Positions 8,364 to 17,322 of a stretch of DNA of 49,366 nt are shown piece after piece. The stretch spans positions 74,429 to 123,794 of the forward strand of contig JAMLHN010000008.1 in NCBI GenBank assembly GCA_023957115.1, in the 5' to 3' direction. Each line of letters starts with the position of its first letter. Within the stretch, counting starts at the first letter, position 1. Made by a program: the position numbers and the translations under genes. The notes under the pieces were generated by a model. It worked only from the letters and a program-made list of their open reading frames with translations, was not told the origin of the DNA and ran no database searches. This stretch comes from Thermomicrobiales bacterium. GTDB taxonomy: Bacteria; Chloroflexota; Chloroflexia; Thermomicrobiales; UBA6265.

Positions 8364-9806
8364 CTAATCTGCCGCGCTGGAACTGGTCGATGGGGTGGCC
8401 GTACCCAGCCACCAGGTGTTGTGGATACGGTCTGAGCTCAGCACCAATCGCAAGAACGTGCGCGTTACCGTATATGCCGTGAACATACTGACGGCGACGC
8501 CGATGAAGAGCGTAAGTGCAAATCCCGTAATGATGGTGGCGCCCGTGTACTGACCGAACCAGTAGAGGATTGCCGCGGTGATCATCGACGTAATGTTCGA
8601 ATCACGGATCGAAGGCCACGCGTGCGAAAATCCAAGCTCCACGGCTTGGCTTGCGCTGCGTCCCAATCGCAATTCCTCTTTCAGACGGGAGAAGATAAGG
8701 ATATTGGCGTCGACGGCCATTCCGATCGAGAGCACGAACCCGGCGATTCCCGCCAGCGTCAGGGTGACTGGTATCAGCTTGAACAATGCGAGTACGAGGA
8801 GGGTGTAAATGCCCAGCGCCAGCACCGAGAGAAATCCGGGAAGCCGGTAGTAGAGAATCATGAAGATGGCCACCGTCCCAAGACCGACGATCGCCGCCAG
8901 GAGGCTCTTGTCAATCGAGTCCTGTCCGAGCGACGGCCCAACGACTCGGCTCTGGACGACTTCCAGCGGCACGGAAAGCGCACCGGCTTTCAGTTGAACG
9001 ACCAGATTGTCGACCTCAGACGCGGCAATTCCCTCGATCTGCCCCTGATCTGAAATCGCTCCATTGATGATCGGGGATGAGATGACCGTCTTGTCGATGA
9101 CGATCGACATTGGCCGTCCAATATTCTGACTCGTGAAATCGTAGAAACGATCCGCGGCGGCACCATTGAGCTCGAATCCCACGACAACCTGACCGAGCGC
9201 TCCCGTCGCACGATAGGCGTCTTTCAGGTCGGCGCCGCTGATGATCGTCTGGAAAACCGGCCCGTCGGTTGCCGCCACGTCTGGCTCCATGCCAACAGGA
9301 GACGCTTCCGGGGATGCGACAGGTGAGCCGTCGACCGCTTGTGGCGTGCCGGCGTCACCGGTCGATTCCGGATCGAGGGATGTGCGGACGATTGTTCCGG
9401 CAGGAAGCACCTGACCGTTGGTGTCGATGATTTCCAGCAGTGCAGTCTGGCGTACGACCTCGACCGCTTGCTCGGGATCGGTCACCCCTGGCAATTCGAC
9501 GATGATCTGATTGCTGCCACGGGTCTGTACCAAAGGCTCGTTCACGCCCAGCCCGCCGACACGCCGCTCGATGGTGTCTCGGGTACCGGTCAGCGTATCC
9601 GAGTCGACGCTCTGGCCTGCCGGGGGACGCGCTTCCAGGAGCACTTGTACGCCGCCCTGCAGATCGAGCCCCTGTTGAATCGGGTGATCCTCTTTGAACG
9701 AACCAACATCGAGTGTTTCGCCCGGCAGCACGACCCACCCCGCGAACAGGGTCAGGACAAGAACGAATACGAGTGTGATCCAAGGGGAAACCTTCAAGTT
9801 TTGCAC
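8364..9806 (-). CDS. secD: protein translocase subunit SecD
   Basis: 480-residue partner of SecF. Visible are the first membrane segment (ITLVFVLVLTLFAGWVVL), the GLDLQGGVQVLLEA motif, the P1 domain, and the C-terminal membrane block with IAGFVLSIGMAVDANILIFSRLKEE. Within the periplasmic-type region (about residues 155-185) there is a low-complexity insert, GSPVASPEASPVG, rich in Pro, Ala, Ser and Glu, of the kind frequent in Thermomicrobia exported proteins. The start is taken as GTG 9806; its Shine-Dalgarno match is poor, so the exact start is uncertain. secF follows directly. Confidence 0.94.
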   Translation of the reverse strand: MQNLKVSPWITLVFVLVLTLFAGWVVLPGETLDVGSFKEDHPIQQGLDLQGGVQVLLEARPPAGQSVDSDTLTGTRDTIERRVGGLGVNEPLVQTRGSNQIIVELPGVTDPEQAVEVVRQTALLEIIDTNGQVLPAGTIVRTSLDPESTGDAGTPQAVDGSPVASPEASPVGMEPDVAATDGPVFQTIISGADLKDAYRATGALGQVVVGFELNGAAADRFYDFTSQNIGRPMSIVIDKTVISSPIINGAISDQGQIEGIAASEVDNLVVQLKAGALSVPLEVVQSRVVGPSLGQDSIDKSLLAAIVGLGTVAIFMILYYRLPGFLSVLALGIYTLLVLALFKLIPVTLTLAGIAGFVLSIGMAVDANILIFSRLKEELRLGRSASQAVELGFSHAWPSIRDSNITSMITAAILYWFGQYTGATIITGFALTLFIGVAVSMFTAYTVTRTFLRLVLSSDRIHNTWWLGTATPSTSSSAAD

Positions 9807-9850
9807 TCCAGCCGCGGTGCTGGGACTGGGTCAGTCATTTCTGCGCGCGA

Positions 9851-9882
9851 CCAAAATAAAGACCCCGGACTTCGCAGGGGCC
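9851..9882 (-). terminator. intrinsic terminator after nadD (or secDF leader attenuator)
   Basis: On the minus strand GGCCCC-loop-GGGGTC (one G-U pair) is followed by TTTATTTT, the best U-tract terminator in the window. It lies 37 nt past the nadD stop and 45 nt ahead of the secD start. A TATACT hexamer sits upstream at 9894-9899 on the same strand; if that is a promoter for secDF, the hairpin would be inside its leader and could act as an attenuator. Confidence 0.65.
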
Positions 9883-9919
9883 GCCACGGCGGGAGTATAG
9901 GGGGTGAAGTCTGGGCCGG

Positions 9920-10567
9920 TCAATCGAGTATCCGCCGTCCAGTCATCTCATCGACGGCATCGAGGTAGAGACCGGTGCGCTCGATGTAGTCCTGAACCGC
10001 GCGCGGAACCAGGTAGTCGATCGGCAGTTGCCGGGAGACTCGGTGACGTACTTCGGTGGAAGAGATCTCGATCAGCGGGATGTCGACGAAGTGAGTTTGA
10101 CTGCGTGCGGGCGGCAATGCGGCCCAGAGCTCATCCTCGTCGAAAACGCTGTGCGGACGCAAGCCGACCAGCAGATCCGCGTGATCGAAAAGCTTGAGCG
10201 GCTCGTACCATTTGGGGAGGTCCCACGCTGAGCCGCCGCCCATCAGGAAAGAAAGCTGGGCTCCCGGAAACGACCTCCGGCCAGAATGGCGAGGGTATCG
10301 GCCGAGTAGTATGGTCCATCGCGATCGAGATCGACCTGTTGTCATCTCGAAGCGGTGATCGTCCGCGGTGGCGCGGAGCAGCATCTCGATACGGTGCTCG
10401 ACCGGCGTGATCTTGCGATCCTTGTGCGGGGGATTGGCGGCCGGAGCGAAGAGCAGCCGATCCAGACGGGCAGAGCTTGCCGCATACGACGCCAGGATGA
10501 GATGTCCGTGGTGGATCGGATCGAAGGTGCCTCCGAAGAATCCGATCCGGATTGGCTCGTCAGTCAC
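9920..10567 (-). CDS. nadD: nicotinate-nucleotide adenylyltransferase, with a compensating frameshift pair
   Basis: Adenylates nicotinate mononucleotide in NAD synthesis. 215 residues with the nucleotidyltransferase motif GFFGGTFDPIHHGHL at the N-terminus and ISSTEVRHRV near the C-terminus. Residues about 78-99 read as unrelated sequence, but the neighbouring frame encodes VDLDRDGPYYSADTLAILA, the expected conserved segment. One extra G (CC at 10335-10336 on the plus strand) and one missing T (AAA at 10268-10270) would explain this. The position usually held by Asp in the MGxD motif reads MGGGS. The start is GTG at 10567 with GAGGGG upstream, divergent from the PHP gene. Confidence 0.88.
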   Translation of the reverse strand: MTDEPIRIGFFGGTFDPIHHGHLILASYAASSARLDRLLFAPAANPPHKDRKITPVEHRIEMLLRATADDHRFEMTTGRSRSRWTILLGRYPRHSGRRSFPGAQLSFLMGGGSAWDLPKWYEPLKLFDHADLLVGLRPHSVFDEDELWAALPPARSQTHFVDIPLIEISSTEVRHRVSRQLPIDYLVPRAVQDYIERTGLYLDAVDEMTGRRILD

Positions 10568-10610
10568 CAGCGATCCCCTCGTTTCTCTCCGGATTTCCGG
10601 TCCACGCTGG

Positions 10611-10616
10611 TATAGT
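10611..10616 (+). promoter_or_regulatory. candidate -10 hexamer before the PHP gene
   Basis: TATAGT lies 41 nt ahead of the chosen TTG start, in the 89-bp gap between divergent nadD and the PHP-family gene. The minus strand reads TATACC at the same place, a weaker -10 for nadD. No clear -35 was seen. Confidence 0.3.
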
Positions 10617-10656
10617 TGGCCGGCATCGGCATGGTCCTGACCGGGAGATCTGCGAG

Positions 10657-11481
10657 TTGTTCGACTACCACGTTCATACCGAATTCTCGTGCGATTGTGC
10701 GACGCCGATGGCGCGTTCGTGTGTGGCGGCCATCGATGCCGGAATCACCGAAATCGCCTTTACCGATCACGTCGATCATCAGCCAACTGATCCGGGATTT
10801 GGATACTACCGCACCGAGGACTATTTCCGATCGCTCGATGACGCCAGGCGCGAGTTTGGGAACCGTTTGACCATCCTTGCCGGAGCGGAGGTCGATTTTC
10901 ATACCGATACCTTCGACGCGGTCGAACGGTTCATCGATGCGAATGCAGCGCGGTACGACTTCATCATTGGCTCGGTCCACTATGCGGCCAACGGAGCGAT
11001 GATCTACCCGCCGCTGTACGATGACCGCTCACTCGACGACGTGTTCGACCCCTACCTCGATGAGATCGAGGCGGCCGTGCGCACCGGTTGGTTCAGCACC
11101 ATCGGGCATATCGATATTCCCAAACGCTATCTTCCGAAATCGAAACGCACCTACGAGCCGGCCGATCTCTGGGAGCGGCTGCAACCGGTCTTCCGTGCCA
11201 TGGTCGAATCGAACGTTGGCTTCGAGATCAACACCTCTGGTATCCGGCAGGCGCCAAAGTCCAGCATGCCGGGACCCGCGATCGTACGCTGGTATGCCGA
11301 TGCGGGCGGTACCCGGATCACCACTGGTACAGATTCGCATACGGAGCGGACCATCGGCGCGGGAGTGCCGTTGACGCTCGAAATGCTTCGACTTTGCGGT
11401 ATCCCGAATGTCATGTCGTTCCGCAATCGCGTTGGCACGCCGGTTCCCATCGATCGGTTGTTGGCGCGGTCCGCTGCCTGA
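10657..11481 (+). CDS. PHP-domain phosphatase, HisJ (histidinol-phosphatase) family
   Basis: 274-residue PHP-domain hydrolase. The metal ligands are where expected: DYHVHTEFS at the N-terminus, AFTDHVDH, AGAEVDFH, IGSVHY, IGHIDIPKRY and TTGTDSHTERTIG. This resembles HisJ-type histidinol-phosphate phosphatase, and hisD occurs elsewhere in the window, but other PHP phosphoesterases share these motifs. I chose TTG at 10657 because it directly precedes the conserved DYHVH, with GGGAG about 9 nt upstream; the open frame extends 35 codons further with sequence unlike the family. The next gene starts 6 nt after its stop. Confidence 0.83.
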   Translation: MFDYHVHTEFSCDCATPMARSCVAAIDAGITEIAFTDHVDHQPTDPGFGYYRTEDYFRSLDDARREFGNRLTILAGAEVDFHTDTFDAVERFIDANAARYDFIIGSVHYAANGAMIYPPLYDDRSLDDVFDPYLDEIEAAVRTGWFSTIGHIDIPKRYLPKSKRTYEPADLWERLQPVFRAMVESNVGFEINTSGIRQAPKSSMPGPAIVRWYADAGGTRITTGTDSHTERTIGAGVPLTLEMLRLCGIPNVMSFRNRVGTPVPIDRLLARSAA

Positions 11482-11487
11482 TTCGTC

Positions 11488-12450
11488 GTGCGCAACGACC
11501 GGCAACCCCGGGCTGCTTCGGGCGAGCTGGGCACTCGTCTACCTGAATGGCAGGACGAATGGACCCCGCAACCCTGGAAGCCACCCGCGGAGGCTGATGA
11601 GTACGACCAGTCGGGAAATCGGCGCCCGCGCGTCAGCCGGGCGGCAATTCGCGCGGCGCAACAACCGCGTCTCGACCGGCGACGCGAACAGCTTCTGCTT
11701 TCAGTTTCTCCTGCCGTAACCGGACTGGTTGCGCTGCTCCTCTGGTTTCTCTCGCCACTACCGGGCGCCGGGTCGATGCCACTCGGCTTCGTCATCCTGG
11801 CGGCTGTGCAGGTCGTCGGCTATCTGGTGACAAGGGACGACCGGCCGGACGCGCTTGCCAAACCATGGACCATTCACCTGGCGGCCGCAATCGGGTTGTT
11901 GCCGATGCTCTCGATTCAAGTCGCGTTGATTCGCGAACCGTACGTATCGATCGAAAGCGGCTCCGCGCTCGCCGCCGTCCTGGCCACGATGTTAGTGATC
12001 TTTCTGACGGTCGTGCTGGCGTTGGTTTCGGCCATGCGGTTCTGGACGCGGCCCGATCAGGCGTCGCTCGTCTTCTTGCCGGTCGCGTTGCTGATCCCCC
12101 AGGCTGTGGGAGAGCGTTCGCAGATTGGGGTCGGGCAGGCGCTTGGCATTTTGGCGATGGCCATGCTGCTGGGGGCAATCGCGACCATTGTTTCGTCGTA
12201 TGTTGGCACGGGGATCCGCCTGCTGATTCCGCCCGTTGTCCTGGGCGTCCAGATCATGATTCTCTGGATGGCCGGGCGCGGACCGGTCTTTCATCCGACC
12301 AGTGGCGGGATCGTTCGACTTCTGTACATTCTCATGTTGACGACAGCGGTGGTATTGGTTGTGTCGGTGCCGATCATTGCGGTTTGGCTGCGGCGCTGGG
12401 CGCCACCCTCGGCGGGAGGCGCCCTGGCGCGCGGCGAGCGATCCGGCTAA
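11488..12450 (+). CDS. polytopic membrane protein of unknown function
   Basis: 320 residues. The first 75 or so are hydrophilic, rich in Pro, Arg, Gln and Glu (EWQDEWTPQPWKPP, RAAQQPRLDRRREQ), and look cytoplasmic. The rest holds about seven or eight hydrophobic segments, for example VTGLVALLLWFLSPL, PLGFVILAAVQVVGYLV, VLATMLVIFLTVVLALVSAM and MLTTAVVLVVSVPIIAVWL. No catalytic or transport motif was recognised. The GTG start is 6 nt after the PHP gene stop, so it is probably co-transcribed. Convergent with gyrA, with two hairpins in between. Confidence 0.7.
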   Translation: MRNDRQPRAASGELGTRLPEWQDEWTPQPWKPPAEADEYDQSGNRRPRVSRAAIRAAQQPRLDRRREQLLLSVSPAVTGLVALLLWFLSPLPGAGSMPLGFVILAAVQVVGYLVTRDDRPDALAKPWTIHLAAAIGLLPMLSIQVALIREPYVSIESGSALAAVLATMLVIFLTVVLALVSAMRFWTRPDQASLVFLPVALLIPQAVGERSQIGVGQALGILAMAMLLGAIATIVSSYVGTGIRLLIPPVVLGVQIMILWMAGRGPVFHPTSGGIVRLLYILMLTTAVVLVVSVPIIAVWLRRWAPPSAGGALARGERSG

Positions 12451-12487
12451 CCGAACGACCTGCAGACAGGATCTAGGAACGATCTCT

Positions 12488-12507
12488 GCCGTACTGTTCC
12501 GTACGGC
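12488..12507. terminator. hairpin GCCGTAC/GTACGGC
   Basis: A perfect 7-bp stem with a TGTTCC loop in the 123-bp gap between the convergent membrane-protein gene and gyrA. No T-tract follows on either strand. Confidence 0.4.
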
Positions 12508-12521
12508 CACATCAGAGGGCG

Positions 12522-12548
12522 CGCTTTCCCAAGGTTTCTGGGAAAGCG
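12522..12548. terminator. hairpin CGCTTTCCCA/TGGGAAAGCG between convergent genes
   Basis: A perfect 10-bp stem with a 7-nt loop, 26 nt beyond the gyrA stop and about 70 nt beyond the membrane-protein stop. Being symmetric, it could stop transcription from both sides. The lack of a U-tract leaves the mechanism open. Confidence 0.55.
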
Positions 12549-12573
12549 GATCCAAGCCTATCGAGCAATCGCG

Positions 12574-15048
12574 TTAGCTGAGCGCTCTGCCGTTCAACGA
12601 GCCATTTTCTTCGTGCCGATCGATTGCGGGATCGCTAATCGTGACCGAAACCACAACCTCTTTCGGTTTTGGCTTCATGACCGTCACGCCTTGCGTCGCG
12701 CGACCGATGAGCGAAATCTGGTCGGCTGGCATCCGAATCACTTGTCCGCTCGAGCTAATGAGCATGACCGTCTGGTCCGGACGGACCATCTGAGCTCCTA
12801 CGAGATCGCCGGTCTTGTCAGTACGCTTCATTGCCGTCACACCCTTGCCGCCGCGTTTCTGGCGCGGGAATTGATGAAGCGCGGTTCGTTTGCCAAAGCC
12901 GTTCGCCGAGATGACGAGCAGGTCGGAGCCTTCGGATGATACCTCCGATGCAATCACCTCGTCACCGGGATCGAGCCGAATACCGCGGACGCCGCCGGCG
13001 GGCCGGCCCATGGGCCGCACGTCGTCCTCGGAAAAGCGAATCGCCTGGCCCTTGCGGGTCGTCAGCACGACATCGTCGCTTCCGGAGCTCATGCGTACCC
13101 AGACCAACTCGTCGCCGTCTTCGAGGCCGATGGCGATCAGACCGTTCGAGCGAACCGATTTGAACTGATCGAGCGCAACGCGTTTTACCGTTCCCATTCG
13201 GGTCGTGAAGAACAGATAGCTTGCGGCCGAGAAGTCCCGGATGTTCAGGAAGGTGGTGACCGTCTCGTCTGGCAACATACTGACGATATTGACGATCGGT
13301 AGCCCCTTGGCGGTCCGGCCGGCATCCGGAAGCTCGTGCACCTTCACCTGGTAGACCTTGCCCCGATTGGTGAAGACGAGCAGCGAATCCATGGTATTGG
13401 CTGCCAGGATATGCTGAACGGCGTCCTCATCCCGCATCGTGAGCCCGGTGACGCCCTTGCCGCCACGCCGCTGCGTTCGATAGACATCCGCGGGAATGCG
13501 CTTGACATATCCGCGATTTGTCATCGTGACAAGCACATCGACTTCTGGAATCAGGTCCTCGACACTCAGGTCCGAGGACATGTCCTGGATGACCGTCCGG
13601 CGTTCGTCCCCGTACTTCTCCTTGAGCGTGGCCAGATCCTGCTTGATCGCGGCCAGAACGCGCTTGGGATCGCCGAGGAGCCCCTCCAGGTCCTCGATGA
13701 TGGCCATGACCTCTTTGTACTCATCCTCGATCTTCTGGCGCTCCAGCCCGGCGAGGCGAGCGAGGCGCATATCGAGGATGGCGTTGGCCTGGATCTCGGT
13801 GAATCCGAAGGCGCCCATCAGATTGTTGCGCGCTTCTTCTGTCGTTGCCGACGCGCGAATGGTGGCGATGATCTCGTCGATCGAATCGAGCGCCTTGAGC
13901 AGACCTTCGAGGATATGAGCACGACGTCGAGCGCGCTCGAGCTCGTACTCGGCTCGGCGGACGATGACCTCTTGCCGGTGGCCGACATATTCCTGCAACG
14001 CGCGGCGCAGGCTCAGAATACGTGGCTGCGTGCCGCGCTCGACCAGCGCCAGCATATTGACGCCGAACGACTGCTGCAGCGAGGTGTGCTTGAAGAGGTT
14101 ATTGAGAACCTTTAGCGGCTGCGAATCACGTTTGAGCTCGATGACCATTCGCATACCGTTGCGGTCGGACTCATCCCGCAGGTCGCTGATTCCGTCGAGC
14201 TTGCCGTCTTTGACCAATTCCGCGATTCGCTCCAGGAGAAGCGCCTTGTTAACCTGGTACGGGAGCTCGGTCACGATGATCTGGAAGCGATTGCCGCGGG
14301 TCGATTCTTCGACGAATGCCTTGGCCCGGATGACCACGCGGCCACGCCCGGTGGCATAGGCCGCGCGGATTCCTTCCGTGCCGAGAATCGTTCCCCCGGT
14401 TGGGAAGTCGGGTCCCGGAACGTACTCCATCAGCTCGTCGACGGTTGCGTCGGGATTGTCGATCAGATGGGTGATCGCATTGCAAAGCTCGCCAAGATTG
14501 TGCGGCGGGATATTCGTTGCCATTCCGACCGCAATGCCGGCCGCGCCGTTGAGCAGCAGGTTCGGCAGCCGTCCCGGAAGAACGGTCGGCTCCTGCATGG
14601 AGGCGTCGTAATTCGCCTTGAAATCGACCGTATTCTTGTCGATATCGAGCAAGAGCTCGTCGGAAATTTGGGAAAGACGAGACTCGGTGTACCGCATTGC
14701 CGCGGCGCCATCACCGTCGACCGATCCGAAGTTGCCCTGCCCATCGATGAGGGGATAGCGCAAATTGAACGGCTGCGCCATACGGACGAGCGTGTCGTAG
14801 ATTGCCGAGTCGCTATGCGGGTGATAGTTCTTCATCACCTCGCCGACCGTACCGGCACTCTTGCGATAGCGGGAGGACGAGCGCATGCCCATTTCCCACA
14901 TCGCGAATAGCACGCGTCGATGCACCGGCTTGAGACCATCGCGGGCATCGGGAAGCGCGCGCTGAACGATCACGCTCATTGCGTAGTCGAGATATGACTG
15001 CCGCACTTCGGTGTCGATGTTCGCAACGCGAACGTTTCCAATATCCAC
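12574..15048 (-). CDS. gyrA: DNA gyrase subunit A
   Basis: Type IIA topoisomerase breakage-reunion subunit, 824 residues. The catalytic tyrosine is Tyr120 in [12 protein letters not shown]. The GyrA box QRRGGKG (526-532) in the C-terminal beta-pinwheel marks gyrase rather than topoisomerase IV; a second near-copy, QKRGGKG, occurs at 730-736. In the quinolone-determining region the usual HPHGDS reads HPHSDS, so the residue matching E. coli Gly81 is Ser79, while the neighbouring Asp and Ser are kept. The start is GTG 15048 with AAAGGA upstream. gyrB is not adjacent in this window. Confidence 0.97.
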   Translation of the reverse strand: MDIGNVRVANIDTEVRQSYLDYAMSVIVQRALPDARDGLKPVHRRVLFAMWEMGMRSSSRYRKSAGTVGEVMKNYHPHSDSAIYDTLVRMAQPFNLRYPLIDGQGNFGSVDGDGAAAMRYTESRLSQISDELLLDIDKNTVDFKANYDASMQEPTVLPGRLPNLLLNGAAGIAVGMATNIPPHNLGELCNAITHLIDNPDATVDELMEYVPGPDFPTGGTILGTEGIRAAYATGRGRVVIRAKAFVEESTRGNRFQIIVTELPYQVNKALLLERIAELVKDGKLDGISDLRDESDRNGMRMVIELKRDSQPLKVLNNLFKHTSLQQSFGVNMLALVERGTQPRILSLRRALQEYVGHRQEVIVRRAEYELERARRRAHILEGLLKALDSIDEIIATIRASATTEEARNNLMGAFGFTEIQANAILDMRLARLAGLERQKIEDEYKEVMAIIEDLEGLLGDPKRVLAAIKQDLATLKEKYGDERRTVIQDMSSDLSVEDLIPEVDVLVTMTNRGYVKRIPADVYRTQRRGGKGVTGLTMRDEDAVQHILAANTMDSLLVFTNRGKVYQVKVHELPDAGRTAKGLPIVNIVSMLPDETVTTFLNIRDFSAASYLFFTTRMGTVKRVALDQFKSVRSNGLIAIGLEDGDELVWVRMSSGSDDVVLTTRKGQAIRFSEDDVRPMGRPAGGVRGIRLDPGDEVIASEVSSEGSDLLVISANGFGKRTALHQFPRQKRGGKGVTAMKRTDKTGDLVGAQMVRPDQTVMLISSSGQVIRMPADQISLIGRATQGVTVMKPKPKEVVVSVTISDPAIDRHEENGSLNGRALS

Positions 15049-15096
15049 GAATCAGGGGTCCTTTACAGAGTCGAGTGTCGTCAAAGCCGACCCTCA

Positions 15097-15125
15097 ATTC
15101 TATCATTTTTGCCGCGTTTTTTCGA
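15097..15125 (-). promoter_or_regulatory. candidate gyrA promoter
   Basis: Minus strand: TCGAAA (15120-15125) as -35, a 17-bp spacer, and TAGAAT (15097-15102) as -10, five of six matches to consensus for the latter. Transcription would start about 40 nt before the gyrA GTG. The perfect palindrome TTTGCCGGCAAA lies 5 bp upstream of the -35 and could be an operator. Confidence 0.5.
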
Positions 15126-15209
15126 CCGGATTTGCCGGCAAATGCCGCATAAACGCTGGGAAAAGCCCAAGCCTGCTGGTACCCCGGGACGTGTCGCCAC
15201 TGACGAACG

Positions 15210-15237
15210 AACGAGGCGCTCACATGAGCGCCTCGTT
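15210..15237 (-). terminator. 13-bp hairpin after the SPFH-PspA block
   Basis: AACGAGGCGCTCA-CA-TGAGCGCCTCGTT is a perfect inverted repeat, readable as a 12-bp stem with an ACAT tetraloop. It lies downstream of the SPFH gene and upstream of the gyrA promoter, so it probably ends the minus-strand block. The following bases are CGTTCG, not a U-tract. Confidence 0.55.
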
Positions 15238-15367
15238 TCCTGCATTTCGAATTGTTTGTTCCTAGTGGAGCGATTTTTGAACGCGGAATGGGAATCGAGC
15301 GATGAGTACGAGCGTCGGATCTCCTCTGAACACCGGACACAAGACTCATGCCATCCCAATACGCTCC

Positions 15368-16348
15368 TTAGTCGACCAATTTGTGTCCGCAGGTCGGGCA
15401 GAATTTCGCACCCGGCGGAACAGCAGCTCCGCAATTCGGGCAGAAGTTGATCTGCCCCGGGGTTCCGGCCGCCGGCGCTGCAGGTTGCTGGCCGCTGCCA
15501 CTCTGGCTTTGCTTGACCGCGTCCGCCATGGCCTGCCCCATCGCCATTCCGGCGCCGAGCCCGACGCCACTCGCGGCGGCGCCGCCTCCACCCGGATTCT
15601 GGGCTGCGTCGCGCATAGCCTGCGCCGCCTGGAACTGGGTGAACGCCCCCATATCGCCAATCGCCCCCATACCGGAGCGCTGGTCGATCATCTTGGTGAC
15701 TTCATCTGGCGGGGTGATCGCCTCGACCTGGAAGGTCACCAACTCGAGCCCAATCCGCTCGAAGTCATCCGACAGTGAGGCACGAGAGGTCTTTGCGAGA
15801 TCGATCATCATGCCTGGAATATCAGTCAGCGTTGTCTTGAGATCGCCGAGAATATCGGTGAAGTTGTTGACGATGATCGACCGCAGGAAGTCTTCGATGT
15901 TGGCGATCGAGTAGCCGCCCCGGGTCCCGACAATGTAGTTCACGAACAACGTCGGATTGGTCACTCGGATCGAGAAGGTTCCAAAGGCTCGCAACCGAAC
16001 CATTCCCAACTGAGCGTCCGAGAAGGTCATCGGCTGCGGGGTGCCCCATTTCAAGCCGGTGAACTCGCGCAGGGAGACGAAGAAAACTTCCGCCGTGAAC
16101 GGCGATTTGCCACCAAACGGTGCGCCGATCAGTCCGCCCAGCAGTGGAATGTTGTTCGTGGAGAGTGTGTGCCGGCCGGGACCGAACGTATCCAGTGCTT
16201 TGCCGTCACGCACAAAGACAGCGGATTGGTTCTCTCGAACCACCAGCTGCGAACCGAGCCGGAACTCTCCCGACCCAGTCTCGGGCACACGACGAACGAT
16301 TTCGTCCGGGCGCTCATCTGTCCATTGAACCAGGTCCAAAACTGCCAA
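15368..16348 (-). CDS. SPFH-domain protein with C-terminal zinc ribbon
   Basis: 326 residues. An SPFH/band-7-like domain fills roughly residues 1-230 (LVVRENQSAVFVRDGKALDTFGPGRHTL; ...LELVTFQVEAITPPDEVTKMI). A Gly/Ala-rich low-complexity linker follows (GGGGAAASGVGLGAGMAMG and a Gln/Pro/Ala stretch), then a zinc ribbon with two CxxC pairs (CPNCGAAVPPGAKFCPTCG). This architecture is known for YdjI-type SPFH proteins that recruit or accompany PspA. TTG at 16348 is preferred: AGGAG stands 8 nt upstream and the conserved AVLDLVQW start follows; the open frame extends 39 codons further without similarity. Last gene of a minus-strand block with pspA. Confidence 0.82.
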   Translation of the reverse strand: MAVLDLVQWTDERPDEIVRRVPETGSGEFRLGSQLVVRENQSAVFVRDGKALDTFGPGRHTLSTNNIPLLGGLIGAPFGGKSPFTAEVFFVSLREFTGLKWGTPQPMTFSDAQLGMVRLRAFGTFSIRVTNPTLFVNYIVGTRGGYSIANIEDFLRSIIVNNFTDILGDLKTTLTDIPGMMIDLAKTSRASLSDDFERIGLELVTFQVEAITPPDEVTKMIDQRSGMGAIGDMGAFTQFQAAQAMRDAAQNPGGGGAAASGVGLGAGMAMGQAMADAVKQSQSGSGQQPAAPAAGTPGQINFCPNCGAAVPPGAKFCPTCGHKLVD

Positions 16349-16527
16349 GGTTCCTACTCCTGTCGAAATACGATCGTCGCTGTACCTGGACCCTCGGGCG
16401 TGTCTGAAAAGGGTCCGGAGTCCGGGGGCCGGAGGAGACCGAAGCAACGAGTTTCGGGGCCTCAACGGCGTGAAGCACCCGAAACGCGGTGCCCATCAGG
16501 CCGCACGGTAGACTTTTCAAACACGGC

Positions 16528-17229
16528 CTAGCTATTCGAATCGATGTTCGCGGGAATCTCGCCCGCGGCCGAAACGGATGCTTTCAATTCGGCGAGACGG
16601 TCTTCGATCTCGGAATCGTAGTCGAGCTCAGCGAACTGAGCATCGATCGAGTCGTCCTGCATTTCCAGCATGGCTGCCGTGCGGGCTTCCTGGCCACGAA
16701 TCTTTCGCTCCATTCGATCGAGATCGGAGCTCGGATCCAGCGACGAGAAATCGGAAACGCCGGTCGCTTCGGCGATCTGAGCCTGGGCGCGGGCTCGCTT
16801 CTGCCGTGCGACCAGGCTGTCGCGCTGCGCTCGTGTCTGGTCGTACTTGGCTTCGAGCGCCGAAAGCTGGCCCTTCAGCTTGCCGACTGCCTCGCTCTGC
16901 GCCGTGAGCTGCGTCTCATAGAGTTTGGCGTTGTCTGCGTAGTCCTTCTGGCGGCGAAGCGCTTCTCTCGCAAGATCGTCTTTCCCAGCGGCAACGGCGC
17001 GCTCGGCCTTGCTCCCCCAGGCGTCTGCGAGTTTCTGCGTCTCGTCCCTGTCGTACTCGAGCTCCTTCTCCTGCGCGATCATTCCCGCAACCTGTTTGCG
17101 AGCGTCGGAGATGTTCGACTCCATGTCTCGGATGATCTGGTCGATCATGATCTCGGGATCTTCGGCCTGATCCAGCAAGTCGTTGACGTTCGCACGCACC
17201 AGGCGCGACACGCGATCGATAACTCCCAT
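16528..17229 (-). CDS. PspA/IM30 family protein
   Basis: 233-residue ESCRT-III-like coiled-coil protein that assembles on stressed membranes. Sequence MGVIDRVSRLVRANVNDLLDQAEDPEIMIDQIIRDME is the classic PspA N-terminus, including the amphipathic start and the LLDQAEDPE stretch. Long helices follow (AEYDRDETQKLADAWG-like, QTRAQRDSLVARQKRARAQ). The ATG at 17229 follows GGAGGAAAAC. It sits between the SPFH gene and the DUF4178-like gene, a neighbourhood seen for PspA in comparative studies of envelope-stress modules. No PspF/PspB/PspC homologue is nearby. Confidence 0.9.
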   Translation of the reverse strand: MGVIDRVSRLVRANVNDLLDQAEDPEIMIDQIIRDMESNISDARKQVAGMIAQEKELEYDRDETQKLADAWGSKAERAVAAGKDDLAREALRRQKDYADNAKLYETQLTAQSEAVGKLKGQLSALEAKYDQTRAQRDSLVARQKRARAQAQIAEATGVSDFSSLDPSSDLDRMERKIRGQEARTAAMLEMQDDSIDAQFAELDYDSEIEDRLAELKASVSAAGEIPANIDSNS

Positions 17230-17322
17230 TGTCTTGTTTTCCTCCGTCCTTTTTTCTGCTGGCGCGCCGCTCAACGCGCGAACCGTGCGTTCAACGGTCG
17301 TTTCGCGCCCGAAACGATTATC

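Larger units (their letters stand above)
15049..15367. other. 319-bp gap between gyrA and the SPFH gene
   Basis: No credible gene. From the gyrA side it holds a candidate gyrA promoter (15097-15125), the 12-bp palindrome TTTGCCGGCAAA (15131-15142) and a long hairpin (15210-15237). Bases from about 15240 to 15367, just past the SPFH stop, show nothing recognisable. Confidence 0.6.
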
